In this document: one piece after another, positions 25,751-34,087 of the stretch
How the letters are laid out: every line of letters begins with the position of its first letter
Numbering within the stretch: position 1 is the stretch's first letter
Origin: Sphingobium cupriresistens
Lineage (GTDB): Bacteria > Pseudomonadota > Alphaproteobacteria > Sphingomonadales > Sphingomonadaceae
Direction of reading: 5' to 3'
Assembly: GCF_004152865.1 (NCBI RefSeq)
Contig: NZ_SEOO01000026.1
Span: 1-58,366 of the forward strand
DNA: 58,366 nt
Position numbers and translations under genes: made by a program
The notes under the pieces: generated by a model
What the model saw: only the letters and a program-made list of their open reading frames with translations
Told to the model about the DNA's origin: nothing
The model's database searches: none

Positions 25751-26647
25751 CTATCCGTCCGCCGGCACCGCCACATCGACCGCACCCGGCGCGATCTTCA
25801 CGGTCACGGGCGTCTTCGCCAGCACTTCGCCGTCGATCGAGATGCGCTGGCGCGGCTTGGTTTCGATCCTGAACGACTGCCCATGAAATTCCTCGGTATG
25901 GGCGTCGCGATCGCGCAGCTTGAAGAATTTGGCGTACCAGTCCCAGGCCAGGCGCGGCTTGCTGCGCCCGACCACCGCCTGAATTACGATTTCACCGGTA
26001 TCGACATCGGCATGGTCCGACAGTTCGACCCCGCCATGATAGGGACCGTTGAGGACACGCACTTCGGTCGACCACATGCGACGCTGGTTTTCGCCATCGT
26101 CGATCGTCAGGCGAAACGCGCGAAAGCCGACGGAACATTTGACCGCCCACATCAGATAGCCGATCCGCCCCAGATAGCGCTTCAGCTTGTGCGGCACGGT
26201 CTGGCCGATCATCGGGGACAGGCCCAGTGAGGCGGCGTTGACGAAGTAATCCTGATCGATCATGCCGAGGTCCACGCGGCGGCGCTTCCCCGATGCGATC
26301 GCCTGCACCGCGCCATCCAGATCTAGCGGCAGGCCCAATGTCCGTGCAAAGCTGTTCGCGGTCCCCAATGGCAACACGCCGAACACGCAGCCCTTGCCGA
26401 CGAATTCGTCCACCGTGCCGGACATGGAGCCATCGCCGCCGCCGACGATCACCATCGGCGCGCCGCTTGCGACCGCCTCTCGCACGATCTGCGCCATCTT
26501 TTCGGGTTCTTCGACCGCATGGGCGGCGATCAGGCGGACGCCTGCGGCCTCCAGCTTCTCTTTCGCCTGCGCGAAATTATCCTGCCCGCGTCGGCTATGG
26601 GCGTTGACGACCAATATGGCGTCCTTGGGGAGGGGGTTCGTTTCCAT
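25751..26647 (-). CDS. Diacylglycerol-kinase-family lipid kinase
   Basis: A 298-residue soluble lipid kinase of the DagK/YegS type. The nucleotide-binding signature is VGGGDGSMSGTVDEF, followed by LPLGTANSFARTLGLP. ILVVNAHSRRG opens the catalytic domain, and the second domain is a beta sandwich ending in SIDGEVL and AVDVAVPADG. It phosphorylates a diacylglycerol-like or other lipid hydroxyl; the exact lipid is unknown. ATG 26647 starts at the family boundary; longer forms would run into the divergent metallophosphoesterase gene. The 81-base gap to that gene must hold both promoters. Confidence 0.93.
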   Translation of the reverse strand: METNPLPKDAILVVNAHSRRGQDNFAQAKEKLEAAGVRLIAAHAVEEPEKMAQIVREAVASGAPMVIVGGGDGSMSGTVDEFVGKGCVFGVLPLGTANSFARTLGLPLDLDGAVQAIASGKRRRVDLGMIDQDYFVNAASLGLSPMIGQTVPHKLKRYLGRIGYLMWAVKCSVGFRAFRLTIDDGENQRRMWSTEVRVLNGPYHGGVELSDHADVDTGEIVIQAVVGRSKPRLAWDWYAKFFKLRDRDAHTEEFHGQSFRIETKPRQRISIDGEVLAKTPVTVKIAPGAVDVAVPADG

Positions 26648-26728
26648 GCCGCAATAACTCCGCCAAATCGATTTCGGGTGCATCCCAATGCTTAGGGAAA
26701 CCATAGGCCATGGATTCGTTACCCTGGC

Positions 26729-27607
26729 ATGGCTCGCATCGCACATCTCTCCGACATTCATTTTGGCGCCAACGATCCCAAGATCGTTGATGCCGCCACG
26801 GCCTGGCTGGAGGAGCGCCGCCCCGACTTGGTAGTCATCAGCGGCGACTTCACCCAGCGCGCGCGGGTGGAGCAGTTCAAGCAGGCCGCAGTCTGGCTGG
26901 GGCGGCTAAAGGCCGCGGGGCTCAAGACGCTGGTCATTCCGGGCAATCATGACGTGCCGCTTTACGACGTGGTGCGGCGTTTCGCGGCGCCGCTGGACCG
27001 CTACAAACGCTATATCAGCAACGACCTGTGCCCCTTTTACGAAGATGGCGAGGTTGCGATCCTGGGCCTCAACACCGCCCGTTCGCTGACGATAAAGGAC
27101 GGGCGGATCAACCATGACCAGATGGACATGCTGCGCGCGCGCTTCGCCCATGTCGCGCCGGACAAGACCCGCATCCTCGTGACCCATCATCCGCTCTTTT
27201 CCATGCCGATCGGCCGGGGCGGGGAATTGAGCGAAGCGGTGGGTCAGCATGACGACGCGATCAAGGCCGCGTGCGAAGCCGGGGTGCATCTGGCGCTCGC
27301 CGGCCATTTCCACCGCACCTATGCGGAGGCTGCGCGCAAAATGGTCGAGCATAGCGGCGGCGCGCTGGTGATTCAGGCCGGCACGGCGACATCGACCCGG
27401 CTGCGCAACGCCGAGCCGCAAAGCTTCAACTGGCTGCATGTGCGGCGCAACAACGAGATGGAGTTGCAGGTGATCGTGTGGGACGGGGCGGCGTTCCGGC
27501 GCGCGAGCCATGTGGAATATCGGCATGACGGCGAGGCATGGGCATCACGGGAGGTTGCGGACGCGCCGACCGTGGGTGAGTTGGAGGGGCGGCGGGGACT
27601 GGGATGA
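26729..27607 (+). CDS. Metallophosphoesterase (calcineurin-like)
   Basis: A 292-residue two-metal phosphoesterase of the class III cyclic-phosphodiesterase type. All five motifs are present: DIHFG near the N-terminus, ISGDFTQRA, IPGNHDVP, VTHHPLF and GHFHRT. It lacks a signal peptide and acts in the cytosol. Substrates in this family range from cyclic nucleotides to lipid head groups. Pairing with a divergent lipid kinase is common in alphaproteobacteria and hints at a lipid-related role, without proof. Confidence 0.93.
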   Translation: MARIAHLSDIHFGANDPKIVDAATAWLEERRPDLVVISGDFTQRARVEQFKQAAVWLGRLKAAGLKTLVIPGNHDVPLYDVVRRFAAPLDRYKRYISNDLCPFYEDGEVAILGLNTARSLTIKDGRINHDQMDMLRARFAHVAPDKTRILVTHHPLFSMPIGRGGELSEAVGQHDDAIKAACEAGVHLALAGHFHRTYAEAARKMVEHSGGALVIQAGTATSTRLRNAEPQSFNWLHVRRNNEMELQVIVWDGAAFRRASHVEYRHDGEAWASREVADAPTVGELEGRRGLG

Positions 27608-27685
27608 TGGCGGAGCGATCTGCCGGTTACGATACAAATTTTTCGGGGTAGCTGCCACCCAAGGCCTGACATAGGTCTTTTCATT

Positions 27686-28468
27686 ATGAGCACGCAGATG
27701 ACGGATATGGGCTGGGCGCTGAGCGAGAAGGAGAAGCAGACGCTGCGCCTGATCGTCCGCGGCCATGACGCAAAGTCGATCGCCCGCAGCCTGGGCCTGT
27801 CGGTCCATACGATCAACGAGCGGCTCCGCGACGCGCGGCGCAAGATGGCGGTGTCCAGCAGCCGGGAGGCCGCCCGGATGCTGCTGGAGGCTGAGAGTGG
27901 CGATCCGGGGGAGGCCCCCGATTATGTGGGGGACAGAGAAATCGGGGCAGACGTGGCTGCGACTGAGATGGATGAGGACAGCGCGCCGACCGGCGGCGCG
28001 GGACGGGCAACCCGTCCTTACCGGCTCATCATCGGAGTAGTTCTCATGACGTTTGTTCTTGGCCTGCTGGCGCTTGCCGCCTTGCCGCAACTTGCTTCCG
28101 CGCCGTCGTCCCAAGCGCCGGCCGTCACCCAGGCGGCGTCAAACGCCGAAGTGGTCGATGCGGCGCGGCGATGGCTGGCGCTAGGGGATCAGGGGCGCTG
28201 GGACGATGGCTATCGGACGACCGGATCATCCTTCCGCAAGGCCAATACGCCCCAGCTCTGGGCATCGGTGCAGGAAAAGGTGCGCACGCCGTTGGGTGCG
28301 ATGATATCCCGCGACCTGCTTAGTCAGGAATATCTGCTTGCCCCGCCCAATGGCTTTGAGATGGTGAAGTTTCGCACGCGCTTCGCCAACAAGGCCGAGG
28401 CGACGGAGACGGTGACGCTGGAACGCGAAAATGGCGTCTGGCGTGTGGTGGCCGTCATGATCGAGTGA
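27686..28468 (+). CDS. Membrane-anchored LuxR-type regulator with C-terminal DUF4019-like domain
   Basis: A 260-residue protein. The N-terminal LuxR helix-turn-helix (SEKEKQTLRLIVRGHDAKSIARSLGLSVHTIN split over residues 13-45) is cytosolic. An acidic linker leads to a single transmembrane helix (about 112-133, LIIGVVLMTFVLGLLALAAL). The C-terminal periplasmic domain (about 150-260) has DAARRWLALGDQGRWDDGY and ends WRVVAVMIE, as in DUF4019. It is a one-component sensor without phosphotransfer. No target is evident. The start is the first ATG; an ATG at 27701 is possible. Confidence 0.85.
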   Translation: MSTQMTDMGWALSEKEKQTLRLIVRGHDAKSIARSLGLSVHTINERLRDARRKMAVSSSREAARMLLEAESGDPGEAPDYVGDREIGADVAATEMDEDSAPTGGAGRATRPYRLIIGVVLMTFVLGLLALAALPQLASAPSSQAPAVTQAASNAEVVDAARRWLALGDQGRWDDGYRTTGSSFRKANTPQLWASVQEKVRTPLGAMISRDLLSQEYLLAPPNGFEMVKFRTRFANKAEATETVTLERENGVWRVVAVMIE

Positions 28469-28480
28469 ACCGCGAAAGCG

Positions 28481-29332
28481 CTATTCTTTCCCCTTCAATG
28501 CCGCCGCCAGAGACACGGTCGCGCTGCCGCGCCGGGCCGGTCCGACCTGGCTGGGATCGGGTTTCCAGCCGGACAGATAGACCAGCGCCATCCGCTCCGC
28601 CGTCCGCCCATCCGGGTCGGCGGCATCGGCGAAATGGCCCGCCGCGCGCGTCAGCGCGTCGCGGGTCAGCGCCGGCGCGCGCATGTTCAGCGCATTGCCC
28701 GCGCCCATGAAGCGCAGGTCGTGCATCAGGCGTACGACATCGCCATAACGGATGGCCAGCGTCTCGCCGTCCGCGACCGGCATGGCGAATCCGGCGCGGC
28801 TGAGCAGATCACCGGCCGATCGCACATCGACCTGCGGATGGACATGCTGGCCGGGCCGGTCGGCTTCGGCGGCGAGCAGGGCGGATTTGAGGCGGGGCAG
28901 GCTGCCCGCACCCGCAAAGGCCGCGAGCATCAACCCATCGGGGCGCAGCACGCGGCGCATCAGGATCAGCGCACCGGGCAGGTCGTTGACGCTGTCTAGC
29001 GTGCCGCAGGCGACGATCAGATCGAAACTGTCGTCGGCGAAGGGCAGGGCGTCTTCGTCCATCTGGACGCCGCCCGCCGCTTTAGCCGCGAGGAAGCCGG
29101 GATCGGCGCAGGCGACGCGCTTGCCTATCGCCTCCAGCGCCGCCTTCGCGCTGCCGTCCGGGCAGCCGATCACCAGCGCTTCGGGCAGGTCGCGCTGCAC
29201 ATCGGCCAAGCGATCGATCAACTCGTCCAGCATCGCGCGATAGAGGAAGTCATGATCGGCGAAGACGGGCAGCATCCGGTCGCGCTGGCGCGCACGCCGG
29301 GCGCGGTCGAAAATGTCGGGGCGGTCATCCAT
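28481..29332 (-). CDS. SAM-dependent methyltransferase, BioC/NDUFAF5-like
   Basis: A 283-residue class I methyltransferase. It starts DIFDRARRARQRDRM, the opening of the NDUFAF5 family whose mitochondrial member modifies a complex I subunit. The SAM motif is ALVIGCPDG, and the acidic motif II region is LPFADDSFDLIVACGTLDSVNDLPGAL in pieces. ATG 29332 gives the conserved N-terminus. It is divergent from comF, 44 bases apart. A role in biotin or complex I biogenesis is a family possibility; I cannot choose. Confidence 0.85.
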   Translation of the reverse strand: MDDRPDIFDRARRARQRDRMLPVFADHDFLYRAMLDELIDRLADVQRDLPEALVIGCPDGSAKAALEAIGKRVACADPGFLAAKAAGGVQMDEDALPFADDSFDLIVACGTLDSVNDLPGALILMRRVLRPDGLMLAAFAGAGSLPRLKSALLAAEADRPGQHVHPQVDVRSAGDLLSRAGFAMPVADGETLAIRYGDVVRLMHDLRFMGAGNALNMRAPALTRDALTRAAGHFADAADPDGRTAERMALVYLSGWKPDPSQVGPARRGSATVSLAAALKGKE

Positions 29333-29376
29333 GGCGGGCCTTGTGCATCGGGCGCGAAGTGCGGACAAGGCAGATG

Positions 29377-30114
29377 ATGTCGCTCCTCCCGCTTCTCAAG
29401 GGCGTTTTGCAGCCTGCGGTCGATTATGCGCTGCCACCGCGCTGCCCCGGTTGCGGCGCCATCGTGGGGGCGGATTTCGCCTTCTGCCTGTCCTGCTGGA
29501 GCGGCATGGAATTGCTGGGCGACCCCTGCTGCGCGCGCTGCGGCGCGCCTTTCCCGCACGACATGGGCGCGGGGGCCGAGTGTGGCGCGTGCGTGGCCAA
29601 CCCGCCGCCCTGGGACAGCGCGCGCGCTGTGCTGGCCTATGGCGATGTGGCGAAGACGGTGGCGCTGCGGTTCAAATATGGGCGGCGCATCGGCCTCGCG
29701 CGACTGATCGCGCGGCAGATGCTGCGCCATGTGGGGAGTGCGGAGGCGCTGATCATGCCGGTGCCGCTGCACCGCTGGCGGCTTTGGCATCGGGGCTTCA
29801 ACCAGTCGGCGCTGATCGCGGACCATCTGGGGCGGCTGACAGGCTGGCCGGTGGAGAAGCGCGCCTTGCGCCGGGTGAAGCGGACTGCGCCGCTGCGTGG
29901 GATGAACCCGGCGCAGCGGGCGAAGATGGTGCGCGGGGCCTTCGCGCTGGCGGATGCGTCCGCGATCAAGGGGCAGCGCGTGCTGTTGATCGACGATGTC
30001 CACACCAGCGGGGCGACGGCGGCGGCCTGCGCGCGGGTGCTCAAGCGTTGCGGCGCGGGCGACGTGCGGCTGCTCTGCTGGGCGCGTGTGTTGCCGGATG
30101 CCGATGTCGAATGA
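29377..30114 (+). CDS. comF: ComF-family double-zinc-ribbon phosphoribosyltransferase-like protein
   Basis: A 245-residue ComF homologue. The N-terminal zinc ribbon has CPGCG, CLSCW, CARCG and CGAC. The type I PRTase-like domain carries the phosphate-binding motif VLLIDDVHTSGAT and the family sequence MPVPLHRWRLWHRGFNQ. ComF proteins support DNA uptake in naturally competent bacteria, but homologues are widespread and may act elsewhere. Two adjacent ATGs (29374, 29377) are possible; AAGG favours the second. It heads a run of small genes through DUF1178. Confidence 0.92.
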   Translation: MSLLPLLKGVLQPAVDYALPPRCPGCGAIVGADFAFCLSCWSGMELLGDPCCARCGAPFPHDMGAGAECGACVANPPPWDSARAVLAYGDVAKTVALRFKYGRRIGLARLIARQMLRHVGSAEALIMPVPLHRWRLWHRGFNQSALIADHLGRLTGWPVEKRALRRVKRTAPLRGMNPAQRAKMVRGAFALADASAIKGQRVLLIDDVHTSGATAAACARVLKRCGAGDVRLLCWARVLPDADVE

Positions 30115-30170
30115 GGGGCGGCGATTGACAAAGCCGCGCGTTCCCCCAATTTCAGGGGAAAGGAGCTATT

Positions 30171-30428
30171 ATGGCGAAAGTCGAAATCTATACCAAGGCT
30201 TGGTGCGGCTATTGCGCGCGGGCGAAGGCGCTGCTGACCGACAAGGGCGTGGCGTTCGAGGAATATGACATAACCATGGGCGGGCCCAAGCGTGACGAGA
30301 TGCTGGACCGTGCGCCCGGCCGGACCACCGTGCCGCAAATCTTCATTGATGGCGCCCATATCGGCGGCAGCGACGATCTTGGCGCGCTGAACCGCGACGG
30401 CAAGCTGGACGCCTTGTTGGGCCTGTGA
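30171..30428 (+). CDS. grxC: Glutaredoxin 3
   Basis: An 85-residue dithiol glutaredoxin with active site WCGYC at residues 11-15 and the glutathione-binding TVPQIF and GGSDDLGAL motifs. It reduces protein disulfides and ribonucleotide reductase with glutathione. AAAGGAG precedes the ATG with ideal spacing. Its stop overlaps the GTG start of the nitrilase-like gene. Confidence 0.97.
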   Translation: MAKVEIYTKAWCGYCARAKALLTDKGVAFEEYDITMGGPKRDEMLDRAPGRTTVPQIFIDGAHIGGSDDLGALNRDGKLDALLGL

Positions 30429-31267
30429 GCGACAAAATGCGCGCCGCCCTGTTTCAGATGACCAGCGGGATCGATCCCGCCGCCAATGCCGCCGCCATTG
30501 TCGAGAAGGTGAAGCGCGCCAAGGGCGAGGGCGCGGACATGCTGTTCACGCCCGAAATGGCCGGATATCTGGACCGCGACCGCCAGCGCGCGGCCGATAC
30601 GCTGCGCAGCGAGGCGGAGGATGTGGTGCTGGCCGCAGTGCGCGACGCGGCGGCGCGGGAAGGGCTGTGGGTGCATATCGGGTCGCTGCCGCTGAAGGGC
30701 GAGCGGGCTGACGGACGCTGGGCCAATCGCAGCTTCCTGATCGACGACAGCGGCGGCATCCGCGCGCGCTATGACAAGATCCACCTGTTCGACGTCGATC
30801 TCGCCACCGGCGAAAGCTGGCGCGAATCCTCGGTCTACGGGCCGGGCGAGCAGGTGGTCGCTGCGGACACGCCCTGGGGTCGAATGGGCTTTTCCATCTG
30901 CTACGACATGCGCTTCCCCGATCTGTATCGCGCGTTGACCAATGCGGGCGCGACGATCCTGCTGGCGCCCGCTGCGTTCACCGTGCCGACCGGGCAGGCG
31001 CACTGGCATGTGCTGCTGCGTGCGCGGGCGATCGAGGCGGGCTGCTATGTCATTGCGACGGCGCAGGTGGGGACACATGCCGATGGCCGCATAACCTATG
31101 GCCATAGCGTGGTGATCGATCCCTGGGGCGAGGTGCTGCTTGATATGGGCGAGACGGCCGGACTGGGGCATGCGGATCTCGATCTTGGGCGCGTAGGGGA
31201 TGTGCGCGGGCGCGTGCCAGCGATCGCCAACCGCCGTGTGATACCCAGGGATGTGACTGTTTCGTGA
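30425..31267 (+). CDS. Nit-family carbon-nitrogen hydrolase (deaminated-glutathione amidase-like)
   Basis: A 280-residue member of the nitrilase superfamily with the triad Glu in LFTPEM, Lys in YDKIHLFDVDL and Cys in SICYDMRFPDLY. The last two match the Nit1/Nit2 branch, whose members repair deaminated glutathione or omega-amides. The position directly after glutaredoxin fits glutathione metabolism. GTG 30425 overlaps the grxC stop; ATG 30437 is an alternative. Confidence 0.93.
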   Translation: MSDKMRAALFQMTSGIDPAANAAAIVEKVKRAKGEGADMLFTPEMAGYLDRDRQRAADTLRSEAEDVVLAAVRDAAAREGLWVHIGSLPLKGERADGRWANRSFLIDDSGGIRARYDKIHLFDVDLATGESWRESSVYGPGEQVVAADTPWGRMGFSICYDMRFPDLYRALTNAGATILLAPAAFTVPTGQAHWHVLLRARAIEAGCYVIATAQVGTHADGRITYGHSVVIDPWGEVLLDMGETAGLGHADLDLGRVGDVRGRVPAIANRRVIPRDVTVS

Positions 31268-31734
31268 TCGTGTTCGACCTCAAATGCGCAGGCCAGGGCC
31301 ATGTGTTCGAAGCCTGGTTCGGGTCCGGCGCCGATTATGAGGATCAGAAGGCGCGCGGCCTGCTCGCCTGCCCGCTGTGCGGCGATGGCGATGTGACCAA
31401 GGCGGTGATGGCCCCTGCAGTGGGCGCGAAGGGCAATAGCCGTGCCGTTGCCGTGCGGGAAGAACCTGCCGCACCGGCGATGAGCGGCGCGGATCAGGCG
31501 AAGATGAAGGCGCTGGTCGAGGCGCTGGCGACGGCGCAGAGCAAGGCGCTGGAGGACAGCACCTGGGTCGGTCGCGGTTTCGCCGAGCAGGCGCGCGCGA
31601 TGCATTACGGCGAAAAGGACCGCAGCAGCATCCATGGCGAGGTGGCCCCGGCCGAGGCCAAGGCGCTGATCGCGGAAGGGGTGGAGGTCGCGCCGCTCCC
31701 CTTTCCGGTCATCCCGCCGCAGGCCAAGAATTGA
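31264..31734 (+). CDS. DUF1178 family protein
   Basis: A 156-residue protein of the alpha- and betaproteobacterial DUF1178 family, function unknown. The N-terminus (FDLKCAGQGHVFEAWF) and the CPLCGDG motif give four candidate zinc-binding residues including two near the start. Its centre is Ala/Lys-rich and helical, and the C-terminal FAEQARAMHYGEKD is the most conserved part of the family. It overlaps the nitrilase-like gene by four bases and begins with GTG. Confidence 0.92.
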   Translation: MIVFDLKCAGQGHVFEAWFGSGADYEDQKARGLLACPLCGDGDVTKAVMAPAVGAKGNSRAVAVREEPAAPAMSGADQAKMKALVEALATAQSKALEDSTWVGRGFAEQARAMHYGEKDRSSIHGEVAPAEAKALIAEGVEVAPLPFPVIPPQAKN

Positions 31735-31757
31735 GCCATTAAATTGACCGCCGAGAA

Positions 31758-31786
31758 TTGACCGGGCTCTTCGCGCGCAATAGAGC
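31758..31786 (+). promoter_or_regulatory. Candidate promoter of tRNA-Arg
   Basis: TTGACC (31758-31763) and TAGAGC (31781-31786) are separated by 17 bases, and the predicted start lies a few bases before the tRNA. An additional TTGACC lies at 31744. Confidence 0.5.
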
Positions 31787-31795
31787 CATCGCCGG

Positions 31796-31872
31796 GCACC
31801 CGTAGCTCAGCAGGATAGAGCATCAGATTCCTAATCTGAGGGCCATGGGTTCGAATCCCGTCGGGTGCACCA
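31796..31872 (+). tRNA. tRNA-Arg (anticodon CCT)
   Basis: A 77-base tRNA with the acceptor stem GCACCCG/CGGGTGC, D-arm GCTC...GAGC, anticodon stem TCAGA/TCTGA with loop TTCCTAA (anticodon CCT, reading AGG), T-arm containing TTCGAAT, discriminator A and encoded CCA. All stems pair. tRNA-Arg(CCT) genes are frequent integration sites; a broken LacI-family gene follows. Confidence 0.97.
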
Positions 31873-31918
31873 CCTTTGGCATTTGCGCCTTCTTTTCCCC
31901 GGTGTCGTCGGCGCTATT

Positions 31919-31943
31919 GGCTAACCGTTGAGCAAGGTTAGCC
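31919..31943 (+). other. Hairpin downstream of tRNA-Arg
   Basis: GGCTAACC (31919-31926) and GGTTAGCC (31936-31943) form an 8-base perfect stem with a 9-base loop. There is no T-run, so termination is uncertain. The rest of 31873-31958 shows nothing I can identify. Confidence 0.35.
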
Positions 31944-31958
31944 ATCAACATTTCAGCC

Positions 31959-32111
31959 GCAACGTCCGAGAGGGTGGGGCTGGCGGCGGGCGCGATGTTG
32001 CTGGACCGGCCTGACCGACCGACCGCCATCTGCGCCAGCAATGACGACATGGCCGCCGCGATCGTCTCACTGGCGCACCGGCGCGGGGCGGGGACGCCAC
32101 AGCCCGCATGA
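31959..32111 (+). pseudogene. Fragment of a LacI-family regulator
   Basis: A frame ending at TGA 32109-32111 reads SERVGLAAGAMLLDRP, then RPTAICASNDDMAAAIVSLAHRRG. This is the conserved sugar-binding segment of LacI/PurR regulators (RPTAIFASNDxMAxG). Neither the DNA-binding N-terminus nor the C-terminal end (VPxDLSVVGFDD) is present, so it is a remnant of about 50 codons. It lies 87 bases beyond a tRNA, a place where foreign or deleted DNA is common. Confidence 0.65.
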
Positions 32112-32159
32112 ACGACTATCTGGCGCATGAGTTGGTGATACGCGAGTCGGTGGCCGCTG

Positions 32160-33128
32160 TTACAGCCACTTCAGCTTCCTGAACCGGGCGTAGAGCAGCG
32201 AACACACCACGCCGATCACGCCCAGCACCACGAAATAGCCGTAGCGCGTCTTGAGTTCGGGCATATGTTCGAAATTCATGCCGTAAATTCCCGCAATCGC
32301 GGTCGGCACGGCCAGGATCGCGGCCCAGGCGGCAAGCTGGCGGGTAATCTCGCCGGTGCGTTGCTGCTCCAATAGGTTGCTCGATTCGAATACGCTGTTC
32401 AGGATTTCGCGCAAATCATCGACCATCGTCTGCACCCGGCGGACATGGTCGCGCACGTCGCTGAAATAGGGCCGGGCTTCGGGATCGATGCTGGGCAGAT
32501 CCATCTTGACGAATTTGGTCGCGACCTCCTGCATAGGCAGCAGGACGCGCTGGAAGCGGATCAGCTGGCGGCGCAGGCTGAAGATGCGGGTGATATCCTC
32601 CCGGCGCAGGAAATGGTCGATCATCTGCTGCTCCATTTCCAGCACCTCCTCCTCGATCCCCTCGATAATCGGCAGATAGCCGTCGACGATGAAGTCGAGG
32701 ATAGCGTGCAGCACATAATCCACCCCCTGGGCCAGGCGGGACGGCACGGCCTCCAACTCCTCGCGCAGCGCCAGATGGGCGCGCGCCGATCCGTGGCGGA
32801 CGCTGATGATATGGCTGGGGCCAACGAACAGAGCGGTTTCACCGTAGCATATGGCGTCGCCCTCGACATGGGCGGTGCGGGCGACCACGAACAACTGGTC
32901 GCCGTAAATATCGACCTTGGGCAACTGGTTGGCCTTGATCGCATCCTCGATCGCCAGCGGATGCAGGCCATGGGTTCGGGCCAGCGTCTCCATTTCCTCC
33001 ACCGTCGGGTCGGCCACGCCGATCCAGATGAATTCGGACTTGTCGGGCGCGCAATCGACCCGCTCGTCGATCGCCACCGGGCGGACTCGCTGGCCGTTGC
33101 GATAGAGATAGGCGGCGACGACGGTCAT
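32160..33128 (-). CDS. corA: CorA-family magnesium transporter
   Basis: A 322-residue CorA-like channel for Mg2+ (and Co2+ or Ni2+). The long cytosolic N-terminal part ends in two C-terminal transmembrane helices. The selectivity motif YGMNFEHMPE follows the first helix, and the protein ends with the basic KLKWL. The coiled central helix (QQMIDHFLRREDITRIFSLRRQL in part) is typical. ATG 33128 gives the usual length; longer forms run antisense into the exonuclease gene. Confidence 0.95.
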   Translation of the reverse strand: MTVVAAYLYRNGQRVRPVAIDERVDCAPDKSEFIWIGVADPTVEEMETLARTHGLHPLAIEDAIKANQLPKVDIYGDQLFVVARTAHVEGDAICYGETALFVGPSHIISVRHGSARAHLALREELEAVPSRLAQGVDYVLHAILDFIVDGYLPIIEGIEEEVLEMEQQMIDHFLRREDITRIFSLRRQLIRFQRVLLPMQEVATKFVKMDLPSIDPEARPYFSDVRDHVRRVQTMVDDLREILNSVFESSNLLEQQRTGEITRQLAAWAAILAVPTAIAGIYGMNFEHMPELKTRYGYFVVLGVIGVVCSLLYARFRKLKWL

Positions 33129-33339
33129 GCGCGTGTTTCCCTTTGGTTTCCGTCCGCTAGCAGACAATTTCAACCGCGTCGCGCCTTTCGCCGCATCCCT
33201 GCGCCAGCCCATATGATTTTTGCTGAAGGGGGTGGCGATTGACTTTGGCATGACATAGTTCACGCCGAAAGGGGCGCATAGAAGAACGCGCGGCACATGC
33301 TTGGAGGGGGCGGGTCGCACGAGAATATGGAGCTGTGCC

Positions 33340-33870
33340 TTGCACATCATAACTATCGATTTCGAGGCGTCCTGCCTACCACGCCATGGACGGTCCTTCC
33401 CGATCGAAGTGGGCATAGCCGATGGCGACAGGTCGCGCAGTTGGCTGATTCGCCCGCATGATAGCTGGGCCGGCTGGGACTGGACGGCGGAGGCCGAGGC
33501 GTTGCATGGCCTGAGCCGCGAGCGGATCGCGTGCGAGGGGCAACCTGCCGCCGTCGTGCTGGCAGAACTGGCCGGCGCGACGCAGGGACGGCGGGTGGTC
33601 GCCGACAGCCTGATCGATCAATATTGGCTTGATACCCTGGCGGCCGCGGCCGGCGCGCCGACGCCTTTCACGATTCAACATGTTGCGACCCTGTTCGATG
33701 AGCAGGGCGCGGACGAGCGACGGATCATCGCCGCCATGGCCTTCGCCGATGGGCAGGGGGCGACGCGGCATCGCGCGGCCGGGGATGCGCTGTGGTTGTC
33801 GGCGCTGATCGCGCATCTTTGCGGCGGGGCGATGCCGCCGCCTTTGCCGGTCCTGATCGCCGCGCAATGA
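33340..33870 (+). CDS. DEDDh-type 3'-5' exonuclease domain protein
   Basis: A 176-residue DnaQ-fold exonuclease. Exo I is TIDFEAS (Asp and Glu), Exo II is the region VVADSLIDQYWLD, and Exo III is HRAAGDALW with its His and Asp. It is a single domain, short like RNase T or oligoribonuclease-type proteins, and its nucleic acid substrate is not evident. I choose TTG 33340 because GGAG ends seven bases before it and the protein then starts at the first beta strand, HIITIDFE. Confidence 0.8.
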   Translation: MHIITIDFEASCLPRHGRSFPIEVGIADGDRSRSWLIRPHDSWAGWDWTAEAEALHGLSRERIACEGQPAAVVLAELAGATQGRRVVADSLIDQYWLDTLAAAAGAPTPFTIQHVATLFDEQGADERRIIAAMAFADGQGATRHRAAGDALWLSALIAHLCGGAMPPPLPVLIAAQ

Positions 33871-34006
33871 AGGGCCGATAATTGCGCTGGCAATGATTTG
33901 TTACATACGGCAAATTACGGAGACATTCGCCAACCGTAAATCTTTCCGCTGTTCGCGATCGCACGGCCAAAAGTCGCAGATTGCCTCTGCCGCGGAGGAG
34001 ACGCCC

Positions 34007-34087
34007 ATGTCGCCGATTATAGCCCTTATCCAGGCGGCTCTGTCCGCCAAAGTCGGTTCCACTCCGGGCGCTGTTCAGGGCGGATGA
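34007..34087 (+). CDS. 26-residue leader ORF coupled to the response regulator
   Basis: ATG 34007 is preceded by GGAGGAG six bases upstream, one of the best ribosome sites in the window. The peptide MSPIIALIQAALSAKVGS and its last eight residues end at a TGA that overlaps the ATG of the next gene (ATGA at 34084-34087). The regulator itself has no good ribosome site, so its translation probably depends on this ORF. It has a short hydrophobic stretch and no recognisable domain. It could be a real micropeptide or only a coupling device. Confidence 0.5.
   Translation: MSPIIALIQAALSAKVGSTPGAVQGG

Noticed and set aside
33893..34006. Longer form of the leader ORF starting at 33893
   Set aside because: No ribosome site there, and composition is unlike coding DNA; the start at 34007 has GGAGGAG.
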